From Saccoglossus kowalevskii (Eukaryota; Hemichordata; Enteropneusta; Harrimaniidae), in NCBI RefSeq assembly GCF_000003605.2, contig NW_003122409.1, positions 1,102,219 through 1,133,132 on the forward strand: 30,914 bases of DNA, given 5' to 3'. The first letter of the stretch is position 1. Every line of letters begins with the position of its first letter. Position numbers and translations under genes: made by a program. Positions 20,861 through 30,914 of this stretch are shown piece by piece. The notes under the pieces are model-generated. The model did not search any database, was not told where the DNA came from, and saw nothing but the letters and a program-made list of their open reading frames with translations.

Positions 20861-23800
20861 TCAGTAACCGAGTGGGTCTTTGTTGTCATCCAATAACTGG
20901 AGTGAAGATTCTCGCATCATTTGCAGGAGTCTCTGAAGTTCCTCCTTACGGAACACCTGTAACAACAAATGAACAAACTATTAAAATTGAAAAAATACTC
21001 AATAAATATTTATTCGAGTCAAATTCAAATGGTGTACTACTCACCACGATATTGCACACAGATATGCAATGCATTATGGGATATATCCTCATATATAATG
21101 GACAACTATTATCACATTCAAATGCACAAAATTAAATGTAAAAATATAAATTTTTTTAGGATTAGGATTCATATCAATAACAAAACATGATTATTTCATT
21201 CTGTTTCAACAAGCAACATATTGAGATATGAAAAAATAATTTAACCATAGCAACTAATGCAAAAATAGAAAATTTGAGTATTTTCCATGTTCCTCGAAAA
21301 ATTGTCCAGAATTTTATTTTCCTTTTCCTGGTTGTACCAAAAAATATGACCAGCAATAATATATTTTTACCAGGGTCTATTGACTGTCGACAGTCGGTCA
21401 TACCTAATAATAATCTGTTATTATTAATAAATATTGTGTATAAACATAATAGGCGTGAATAAATTGCAAACGCCAGGACAGGAAGTATGGAATGCAGTTA
21501 GGTAAGATTTCTTACCAGATATGGGTACTTTCATATGCAAATGTAGTCGCACAGATGACTATCATTTTATCGTGGCCAATCTACTACTAGGCTACTAGGA
21601 TCGCCCAGGACTAAGGTGAAGTTTCATTTGACTGTACTATACACGATCGCGAAAATTCTTGACTAATGCATTATAAAAGTGTTGGAACGTTTAGACTACC
21701 ATGATATTTCTTGCAAAGAATACCAGCGAGACACTAACACAAACTACACAGACATTCATCTTGTCAAAAAGAAGTCGTTTCGAAACCCATCTTCAGTTTC
21801 AGTTTTCTTGGAGGAAAATGTCTGCGACCTATCCAATAACTCTCTCTTAGTTTGTTGAAATTTCTCCCTGAACTCGATCATATTTTTATGCAGAGTCGAC
21901 GCTCTCATTCCACATTTTCTACAGGCATACAAACTGGCAAAATTTAGATCGATCGTCTCTGCCACAACAAATACGATTACTTTGTTGATGCCGCGAAACA
22001 GTCACCTCTGGTTTGACTGCCTATTTGATTTGCTATTTTGGTTGTAGTGACTGTACTCATTGTGTTCATAACGTGAACAACCAATGCATTTAGGGTGTCA
22101 TTTAGAATAAATTTGCACACATTATGTTAATATATTTATTTCATGACGTCAGCATCAACTATGAATTATTCATATCAACTAGAAACCTGCAGACGGGGAC
22201 TGTCTCTCGGGACTAAAGTTCCTCACGTGAAATGGGTCACATTTCCCATCAAACACCTTTGACAATCGAATATCAAGGAAACACAATAATTAGGCCTGAG
22301 GACTGTCGACAGTCTACTGAGTCGAGTGCTACATTGTCATAATGTGTGTAAACAAGGTATTCAAAAGCAGTGTAAATGTGGTGCACATACCAAAAAACAC
22401 AAAGGTTTTTGTTTTCAGATGAATAATAAAAACAATGTATTATTCAATCTACCTTGTATAGTTGGTGTTCTTCACTGGCTATGACATCAGCTAGTTGTAT
22501 ACATCTCGTATACTGTTTGGTATTATGGAGTACAGAATGCAGTAAGGAACACATACTGGGAATACATAGTTGCCGTAGTAACATCATCTGATGTGTCCTG
22601 CCACTATCTCCCATATCATCTTCCTCCTGTAAAAACAGCAGCACAATATTAACAAAAGCACCACTGTCCACATGCAGAACAAGCTTGAATTTTTTGAACA
22701 AGCACACAGACCAATATATAAAACTATAATTTGAAATGGACGCTATTCAAATACTGTTTTTATACGTGATCTCTCTGACATTTTGCAAGGTTACTCTCAA
22801 TAAATCATTGGAAAAATTTGAATTTTGTCAACATTAAAAGAAGCTAAGATAAATCATATTTTAATCAATTTTGTCATCTTCCTGATGTACCCTAATGCTC
22901 ATAAGATAATATGTAGAATCATTTTATTTTTATTCTCACTGTTTTCTACTGATTTACTGTACTGACAGCTGCTCAAAATCTACCAAATAATTGTTGACTT
23001 TTAGTAATTTCTTTTTATTTAAAATGACTATCATTCATTCAAACAAGTTGTTATTCTTTTTCATCACTTTCAGTGGGTACGATTCAGGGGTTAATGAAAT
23101 AAAATTGGCATATGTTAGTTGAATGATATATTTTATAATGTAGAACACAAATGATATATGTGAGGTAGATGCTATACATAGTGATACCAAGTATTTGTTG
23201 GTAAATTTGTTATGAAGTGCCGCAATTGAAATAAGCTCAAGCAAAAATAATATATTGAAAAAATATTGTTGTTCATGCCATGAGTACAGAATTTCCTAGG
23301 CAGACAAGGAATAATGCAAATTGAGGCAGTTTGACCCCTTTCAAATTTTACTTTACTGAGCTTGTCACTACACCTATATGCATTATAGGAATGAACCTTC
23401 CATTTTATATTATGCAAAACACAATAACAATAAACATTTTTGAGATATGAAGAAATAATTCCACCATAAAACCAGTGTAAAAAACGACAATTTTGACCAT
23501 TGTCCATGATATTTGGGACTCTTGTATCTCGAAAAATTGTCTGGTGACTATAATTCTTGTTTTCTTATTGTCAGTATCTTGATAGTTCAAACTCATAATG
23601 ATGAAAGTATGGATGAACTTGACAAATAATTTACATGGCAGCTTGAACCTATTTAAGATATCCCACCAATAAATTGTAAAATTTATCATTGTTCATTCTT
23701 ACCTCTCGTTGATCAACCATCCATCCCCCGTCTGGAAACAATAACACATTGTATATGCATTCCACAACAGTCTTACTTTGTAAAATTAATGAATACTGCC

Positions 23801-26800
23801 ATCTATCGACTTCTTGCTGAGGAAAGTAAGATACAGAAAACATTTTTAATATTAAAAATCAAAATCTTGTGAACAGTTTGTCAAATTTCATTCATTTATT
23901 CACTGATTGAGCAATATAAGTTTGACTTTCATTTTTTTAATATTTTCTAATACGAGAAGTAATAAATTTGATACTAGACAAATTTTCACAGTTTTGTGTG
24001 ATATCGTGGTCGCATGTCACCACACACACAGACACAACTTTGCTATCACACTCTTTTTATAAAGTTCATCACATGTCAATTACACTTGTTCTGACCAATA
24101 GCAGATAGATGTTGTTGGTTATCATTGAAATAGCAAATGTGAGAAGATAATTTAAAATAAGGACAAAAATGCGTCTGATTTCTGGAATTCATGGATACTG
24201 GTACTATATACTAAATAAAAAATGTCGCTGTGACTACCTGTCTAAAGAACATTGAAAAACTATAAGGAATTCACGTTACTTGGCTTACCTCGTATTGCTT
24301 AACTTCATGTTCGTGTTTAACACGTTCTTGGAATGTTGCGGATGGTGCTATTGTTGGCTTTGAGGGTGCAGCATTATGGTAATGTTCGAACCAATCATTG
24401 AATGCATCATGGGCATCCTGTAGGAAAAAATAAATAATTATTACCAGTAGTAGAGATGACTGTATGAAATGAAACTGTAGAAAACAATACATTTTAATAT
24501 CCAAAATTTTTTATAAAATTATCTAAAGGAACATGGATTGATCTCAATATATCCTGTTACACATTTAGTGATATCATGCTTGATTTTAAAGGGCAGTGGT
24601 TGCCACACTGCACATGTGCAACATTTGTTTTGACAAACATTGACTTTTCCACAATCCAATGCGTTCTTCTAATGGAAATAACAAGTATGAGGTTTTACCT
24701 TGGCACAAATTGCACTAATTACTGCCGGTGACTCCTTTGATACCTTCTAATCAACTAAAAAATGCCTAATTAAAGTACTCCTTGATCTGCTCAACAGTCA
24801 AAGTCGGCATCTTTGTTTATATGAGACCCATATATCTTGCGCATGTGTGGCACGACGAATATCGCACTTTAATATTCATCACACAGATTGGGGTGACAAT
24901 GCTTGATTGTGTTAATCATAAAGCAAACATGAGTGGCACCAATATTGAAAATAATATTTCACTGAAAGAAAAAACATTGCATAATGACAACACATAACAT
25001 GAGAGTGTACATACCAGATATGCTTTAACACATATGTATTCTCTGATAGCATTATCATCTTCTGGTAGCTGAGGTGCACTGCCAGCCTGTGACTGCCAAT
25101 TCTTAGTAATCACATCTATAGAATCACTTGGAATCTTATTAAATACTTCACGACATGCCTTGTACTTCCTAGTGGCTGCCAAGGATAAAAAATCAGAGTT
25201 GAATGCATATGCGACATATAACAAGTTTAGTATTACAAGAGTCATACACATCCCTTATATCTGGTAAACAGAAACACTGGATGTGTTCCAAATGAGAGTC
25301 AATTCAAATACTTTCCTTATATACATGTGTACTTTAACAAATTTTATTTTTGATATTTTCTGTGAAGAGATGCCAGAGTCTGGGGAAATACAAACTATCT
25401 AATATACGTTTTTTTCCAAATTTCACATTCATCTCATCAAAACTCAATGAAAATAAATTCCATACAAAACACCAAAAAAGTCTTCAGCGAAAATTAATTC
25501 CAGCTAAAATAAAGTATTTTGCAGTAGTGTGGGATGGAAATATAATTCTATCACTGAATGTATATGTCCATGCAGACAAGAATCTGATATTAAATGTTGT
25601 TTGCTGGCATTTTTTGGTCATTATCTATCTTTATGTTAAATTATTACTATAAAGAGGTAAAAGATGTACAACAATAAGGTTTTCATGGAAATACAGCAAA
25701 ATAGGGAGAACAGGACTGCATAAACCTTCCTATACATACATTTCAGTTGATACAAGTGCCATGCAGCTTTCATGCATACTCCGGGGTATTCTTGTAATAA
25801 TCTCATAACACCAGGAAGAAAAACAAAATGGCTTTATTTTCACTTTGTTATAATCGAAGTAAATCGGAAGGTTTCCAAGTTAATATCTACTTGTGAACAT
25901 TATGGCCTGCACATATACAACCTCTGCAACGTTGATTCACACACTACTGCATTAGAATGACTTACCTAAGAAGGTTCTCATGACAGCATTGCTTTGTTTT
26001 AATGCTTCTGCCCTCTGTGAGGGGTCAAATACCAACCAGTCAATGGCAGCTATCTTTTGTTTATCCTCCTAGTTTGGGAAAGATGAAATATTCAAACTGT
26101 TAACATTGATTACAAGCTAGGAAAATAAGGTGTTTTTAGTAAAACATGAGTACTTTGTGACAAATGTTGGTTATATACATGTCAGAAGTGACCTGCTTAC
26201 TTATATCCCATGAAAAAGACGTAGAACTAACATGCTCTATTGCCTTCTGTTTTTAACCTAGTACTTCAAAAAGAAGTAGAAGTTACAGGGACACTGTTTT
26301 CCTTAATCCTTGCCGGAAAAACCAACAATATTTATTAAAATACTATAAATGCTTTTGTTATTCATTTGGTTTTAATTTTTCTGATAAGTGAAATCTGCTA
26401 AATTAAATCCTATGTGAAAATGAAAAAAAAGAGTCTCACTGTAAAACTTTTAAATTTAAAATCTATAATTGTTGACTCTATATACCTCTGAGATGGCAGC
26501 TTCATTAGCTGATGTTGAATCTGTTTCCATGGTGATATCCCCAGCATCTCTTGTTCTGATGTTTTCCACTACAGTTTTCGTGATAGTTGGAATGTCAAGA
26601 CCTGAAGTGGGAAAATAAGAAAGTCCTTTTCAATAAATGCAATAAAATCATAGACATTATAGTGAGTCCTACTAAATTGCATATGATTAAGAGGGCATCT
26701 ATCTTGTTAACCAAAATATAACCACATGAGATGAGAAAGACAACATACCTGCTTCTTCAGCTAGTACAAGACATTGTTGTCTTTCTTCTTTCTCATGAAT

Positions 26801-29800
26801 TCCTAGAATAAACAGAGTAATAATGATGTCACTTGATGCACAAACAATATATTATAACTAGCCCATTGTAATAGCCTATTGTAAAAGTCAATACCATGTG
26901 ATGATCTGTTTCAATAGTCGCCAACAGTCAAACTTTCTGAACTGTCAATCACAGAACAAACCTGTACATTTTTTTTCTAATAGTTTTTCAAATGTTTTAC
27001 TCAAGAGTGTAGGCAATAGAAAATGTGTTCATTTGGTATGAAATTAAAGAAATTAGAGAAGGATTTAGTAAATGTTCCACCGAGACATATACCGGTAGGT
27101 TGAGTGACATTTTGAGTAAACTCACTAATGACATTGAACCTGATGGTAGTGCATCTTGAGAATTTCAAAATACTGTGTGTCTGTGTGCAGGGCACTCAGT
27201 GATGGTTATTTTACGTGTCAAATAAATCATATTAGATCATACTATTTTTTCAGTTGGGTGTAAACTTGTTCTTTATCCAGGGGATATCAATAATAATAAT
27301 AATAACTTTATTGCATCCTTAAATAATACAATGTTTCTATCAGTTAATAGCAATAAAGATTGGTTGTGATGACTACTACTATCATGCAGCAGTAGTGAAT
27401 TGCAAATTCCAAGAATGAGCATTAATGATACATACTGCACATCTTGCCACAAGAAATATACTGTAAATTGCTTATTTTTTGCTATTAGAGATTTTTGCAA
27501 TTTCATGATTTTATGGCATTTGTTAAAATAAAATTTAGTGAAAATAACTCAGTGAAAATAAAATTTTGTGTATCACAAAATTTAAGTGGTTTACAGAACT
27601 CCATAACAACATAACATTGGCTGTGTAAAAAGGCCAAATATGTTATATACCCTGCTATCCAAACCAAACCCAATATAAATAAAAATCAGGATACTAAAAT
27701 AAAAAAACACCACATAAAAATCAGTGTTATTGTTTCCTAACTCACCTTCTAGGAAATGAGCATAGCATGTAACTTGCATCGGTGGTGGCAGTGTAGATGT
27801 GTACGTGGCAACTAATAAAGTATTCTTATCCTCAATCAGATCCTATCAAACAAACCAGGATTTGATTACAAGCAAAGATTAAGATAAGGGTATGCAACTA
27901 AAAGATCTCAATATGAAGTTACATGTATAGGTGATTTTCCTTTTTATCACGTGATCTCACATATGCGTGAATGTTACATACCAAACTTTTGTGTTGAAAA
28001 ACAAATGATTTGGACTTTTCTGACTTCATCAAAATTTACTGTAAGAAATAACTCGAAAATACTTTAATTTGCATTTGTCTCACACGATGTTTGATATCAC
28101 TACAATGCTATGTATTTTTTGTCCTGTTTTTTTTTATGTTCAATTTCACACATAATGTAGGATCTTGCAGTAAACGAAAAATAGAAAGTGAGATGATCAC
28201 TAAATAATAAGAGTCTGTGAAAGACTTGGTTAGTGTTTATCACAAGTTGCTTTGTTAGTGTCTTTTGGATGATTTTTGATGAAGACAAGTAGAAGTAACC
28301 ATAGTAACCAGCAGGACTACTTTGATATAGATGACAAAACCTACCCTGACATAGGCTTCCAGAATTGCAGTACATAACTCTTCTTTTGTTTGCAACCCAA
28401 CGGCTCTAAAGAACAGTACAATATGCGCCATAAACCGAATTAGATGGGTCGATGACCTCAATGTAGGATTATGTAACCAGTCATTCATTTCTTCAATTAA
28501 ACCTGAAATAAAAAAAAAAATACACAAAATTGTACAAAAATGGATATTTAAAAGACTTCATATATTAAATCCTCTGCACGGGTTACTATCTGTGTTACTA
28601 TTAAACCATCATCACAGACAATCAATCAAGTTCACTGGCAAGGAAACATTGAATTGTTATTTTACATGTTCATGTGGATTTATTAAATTAGCATATTTTA
28701 TGTACTGGTGAAAACCAGTGGATAACTAAAGTATTTGCAGTAATTACTTTCATTCCCCAATTAAACAGTTCTATCATGCCATCTTTTTTTAAAGCCTTCC
28801 TTTAAGGATTTCCCTCTTGGGCTTCAGCAGTTTTATCATTTCTGTTCTGCTCAAATCCAATTCGTTGTTTCAAGTGAATGTTAAGTTATTCTGTCATTGT
28901 TTGTTATTTAAACAAGCAGCCTGTCGGCTGAGATAGCTCCGCTGTTAGCAATGCACATTTCAATTAAAGAACAGAAGATATCAAAAGAAAATGAACAATA
29001 TGTATAGTATCAAAGCAATGGGACTTGCTGTTTTCAACAAGAATTCAAAAATATCACTTTTCACTAAAAATTACAAAAACAATCATCAAAATTAGATAAT
29101 TGAAGATATCACCATGAAATTAACAAATCTGAAAGAGGTCCACATGTAGTACCTATACATGTAATATCAAAGCAATTGGACTTGTAGTTTTTAACAAGAA
29201 GTCAAAAATATCACTTTTTACTAAAAATGACAAAAATATTCACCAAAATTAGAGATTAAAGGTATCATTACAAAATGAAAAAATCTGAGAGAGATCCACA
29301 TGTAGTACCTATATATGTAATATCAAAGCAATTGGACTTGCAATTTTTAACAAGAAGTCAAAAATATCACTTTTTACTAAAAATGACAAAAATATTCACC
29401 AAAATTAGAGATTAAAGGTATCATTACAAAATGAAAAAATCTGAGAGAGATCCACATGTAGTACCTATATATGTAATATCAAAGCAATTGGACTTGCAAT
29501 TTTTAACGAGAAGTCAAAAATATCACTTTTTACCAAAAATGACAAAAACATTCACCAAAATTAGATAATTGAAGATATCACCATGAAATTAACAAATCTG
29601 AAAGAGGTCCACATGTAGTACCTATACATGTAATATCAAAGCAATTGGACTTGTAGTTTTTAACAAGAAGTCAAAAATATCACTTTTTACTAAAAATGAC
29701 AAAAATATTCACCAAAATTAGAGATTAAAGGTATCATTACAAAATGAAAAAATCTGAGAGAGATCCACATGTAGTACCTATATATGTAATATCAAAGCAA

Positions 29801-30395
29801 TTGGACTTGCAATTTTTAACAAGAAGTCAAAAATATCACTTTTTACCAAAAATGACAAAAACATTCACCAAAATTAGAGAATTGAAGATATCATCACAAA
29901 ATGAACAAATCTAAGAGAGGTCCACCCAAGGTACATATACACCAAGTATCAAAGCATTCAGGCTTGTAGTTTTGAAGAAGAAGTCGAAAAGGTAAAACAT
30001 TGACACAGACGACAGCGGACAATCACTCATATGATAGACTCCGCTCAACAAAGTCGACAGCGGAACTAAAAATGGTTGAATCTGTTCCCATGTATTTTGG
30101 TATTCTAGCATGTGTCCTTATGATATTTAGTACAGCCTCTTTTCTATTTTTGGTATCACACATGCTCTGGCATTACAATCTGACACTCTGACTGTCTGTC
30201 AAATAGTGATGTGCAGATCTCCCCAGTAGCAGTTTTTACAACTTAAACACAAAGTAATTATCGTGTCCTGATTCAGAACCTCAGAATTTCTTCTCAGTTT
30301 TCATAAAGAAAGCAAAACTGCCTACCATCTAGGTCATTCAGTATGATATATTTCTGTATAACATGATATGGTAACTTTGACTGGCCTTGAATAAC
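20861..30395 (-). CDS. NUP107: nuclear pore protein Nup107, C-terminal 423 codons (5' part outside window)
   Basis: Scaffold nucleoporin of the Y-shaped Nup107-160 complex at the nuclear pore; its C-terminal helical domain binds Nup133. Eleven minus-strand exons, 5' to 3': 30395-30326, 28502-28345, 27842-27746, 26802-26749, 26601-26486, 26068-25966, 25175-25015, 24417-24289, 23816-23703, 22626-22453, 20956-20861. All have GT-AG borders, every phase joins, and they total 1272 nt including TGA at 20861-20863. Diagnostic stretches, compared with human NUP107 from memory: [103 protein letters not shown]. The protein ends DPLGY, a few residues short of the vertebrate end. No exon is broken or missing. 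Residues upstream of [12 protein letters not shown] lie beyond the right edge or in an exon I could not find before 30914. Confidence 0.96.
21216..21335 (+). repeat. intronic dispersed repeat, copy 1
   Basis: Shares TTGAGATATGAAAAAATAAT, an ACCATA...GTAAAAA-like middle, CATTTTCCATG-like sequence and CTCGAAAAATTGTC with 23438-23560. It lies in the last NUP107 intron, in the same orientation as the other copy. It is a decayed interspersed element of unknown family. Confidence 0.6.
21382..22314. mobile_element. segment bounded by identical 14-bp palindromes
   Basis: GACTGTCGACAGTC, a perfect palindrome, occurs at 21382-21395 and again at 22301-22314. Just inside each, reading inwards, are similar sequences (CATACCTAATAATAAT at left; CAGGCCTAATTATT in reverse complement at right), so the ends act as imperfect inverted repeats of about 30 bp. 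No target duplication is clear. The segment lies in the last NUP107 intron and contains the small CxxC reading frame. It may be a DNA element that captured a gene piece, or only two copies of a short repeat. Confidence 0.35.
21753..21957 (-). CDS. possible exon with CxxC motif, nested in NUP107 intron
   Basis: On the minus strand an acceptor-like TTTGTTGTGGCAG precedes an open stretch encoding [20 protein letters not shown], then a charged helical run ([19 protein letters not shown]), and a TGA at about 21756. The open frame extends upstream only to a GTG and an upstream stop, so an earlier exon would be needed to supply a start. ACRKCG resembles the zinc-binding half of small N-terminal domains seen before zinc-finger arrays, but only one CxxC pair is present. 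It is perhaps the remnant of a different gene. I am not sure it is coding. Confidence 0.3.
23438..23570 (+). repeat. intronic dispersed repeat, copy 2
   Basis: The partner of 21216-21335, sharing TTGAGATATGAAGAAATAAT and TATCTCGAAAAATTGTC. On the minus strand the two give similar peptides ([10 protein letters not shown] versus [10 protein letters not shown]), which may be chance frame preservation or a relic of an ancestral coding element. Confidence 0.6.
27285..27400 (-). repeat. (AAT)n-tailed retroposon end, probable
   Basis: On the minus strand GCAATAAAGTTATTATTATT runs into a trinucleotide tail (about 27287-27305). This configuration, a short AATAAAG-like end followed by a TTA repeat, is common at the 3' ends of LINEs and their SINE partners in invertebrates. 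The body upstream is unrecognised. It lies in a NUP107 intron. Confidence 0.35.
28921..30066. mobile_element. repeat element with tandem core (Helentron/pearl-like architecture)
   Basis: A tandem core (29011-about 30000) is flanked by unique ends that share short motifs. The left end has GATAGCTCCGCTGTTA near 28934. The right end has GACGACAGCGGACAATC near 30008, GATAGACTCCGCT near 30035 and GACAGCGGAAC near 30056. Non-autonomous Helitron-like elements in molluscs and other invertebrates (pearl or HINE types) have a short left end, a core of about 160-bp tandem units and a right end. The architecture fits, but I cannot confirm terminal sequences. It lies in the NUP107 intron between the first two exons resolved here. 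Confidence 0.4.
29011..30000. repeat. 156/157-bp tandem repeat, about 6.3 copies
   Basis: Units begin CAAAGCAATTGGACTTG at 29011, 29168, 29324, 29480, 29637, 29793 and 29950 (partial). Spacings are 157, 156, 156, 157, 156 and 157. Two tail types alternate. Type A has ATTGAAGATATCACCATGAA (units 1 and 4) and type B has TTAAAGGTATCATTACAAAA (units 2, 3, 5). Unit 6 has its own tail. Head variants GTAGTTTTTAACAAG (units 2 and 5) and GCAATTTTTAAC (3, 4, 6) show that the block from the tail of unit 1 to unit 3 was copied as a whole. Confidence 0.95.
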
Positions 30396-30914
30396 CTGTA
30401 AGAAATTTGAATTAACATAGTACAATGGCAGAATTCAATGGCATCACCCTGATGATTGTGGATTTATTTTTATGTGTGACACAGTGCATCATGCAGCTGT
30501 ATTTTTAATGAGCAAAGCAAATGAAAATACAGCATAGATATAATTATTTTAAATACACAAACTACATGAACACCAAAATAAACAGACAGGATTATGTTGT
30601 TTTTTTCAAAGATGCAACAAAGCAAATTGTAGTAAGTACATAATAACATTTGGTACTCAGGCATATCGTCTGGTATCTAGTGTAAGAAATAGACAAGGGA
30701 TGAAGGCTCCAGCCAGCTCATATTTTTTAAACTGGAAAAAACAGACGAACAGAATGAAAAATAAAATCTAAAAAAAATACCAGGCTGAAGAATATTAGTT
30801 GCTCCTTCAAATTACGGTTACGAACCAGTTGAGCAAGGCTAACCGAGTCGTGACCTCGATGTGGGTTCGTAACTAGTCTTGTGATTGGTTGTTGACAAAC
30901 ACTGAACAGGCTGA
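30396..30914 (-). other. NUP107 intron, right edge of window
   Basis: No further NUP107 exon is recognised before the window ends. An exact 10-bp inverted repeat (GTTACGAACC at 30817-30826, GGTTCGTAAC at 30864-30873) with a 37-base spacer lies near the edge. It resembles neither a tRNA nor a known element. Confidence 0.45.

Noticed and set aside
30817-30873. GGTTCG-containing inverted repeat as a tRNA gene
   Set aside because: No acceptor stem, anticodon arm or A box could be drawn around it.
1-30914. CRISPR arrays, operons, rRNA, or retrovirus-like elements
   Set aside because: Nothing in the sequence supports any of these. The only retroelement trace is the LINE remnant and a possible retroposon tail.

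Overview
The window is eukaryotic nuclear DNA. It is AT-rich, with spliced genes, GT-AG introns, microsatellites, MITEs, a LINE remnant and a 50-base assembly gap (17249-17298). The one gene I can name is the 3' half of NUP107, on the minus strand. Its protein aligns closely with the vertebrate one from memory, and the repeat load looks like a marine invertebrate, perhaps a deuterostome or a lophotrochozoan. I cannot place it further without searches.

Layout. 1-7446: no firm gene. It holds a PIF/Harbinger-type MITE (373-816), a local direct repeat (2905-3265) and two copies of a short dispersed repeat. 7447-8550 and 13312-14187 (both minus): two intron-poor genes coding for clearly related proteins of 367 and 291 residues that I do not recognise. 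They share three conserved blocks: an N-terminal charged helical block, a central RRFSRVY-PEKP block, and a C-terminal SWHH...CRYLR block. Between them lie a 36-39 bp minisatellite, a long tetranucleotide microsatellite, a decayed LINE 3' end, a possible zinc-finger relic and a perfect hairpin. A second copy of the MITE, in opposite orientation, sits at 14597-15043, so the pair brackets the two paralogues. 16481-17961: a hAT-type DNA transposon with matching terminal repeats, a 5-bp target duplication and broken transposase remnants. 19718-20023: a short hAT-like non-autonomous element.

20861-30395 and beyond: NUP107 runs on the minus strand and its 5' part lies past the right edge. Eleven coding exons are resolved here. 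Their phases join without a break and sum to 1272 nt (423 codons plus stop). The introns carry repeat insertions: a palindrome-bounded segment with a small CxxC reading frame (21382-22314), a pair of related intronic repeats, a LINE/SINE-like tail, and a 156/157-bp tandem array (29011-30000) with nested duplications.

Nothing suggests that the genes form one pathway. NUP107 is a housekeeping scaffold nucleoporin. The paralogue pair is the best candidate for something undescribed.
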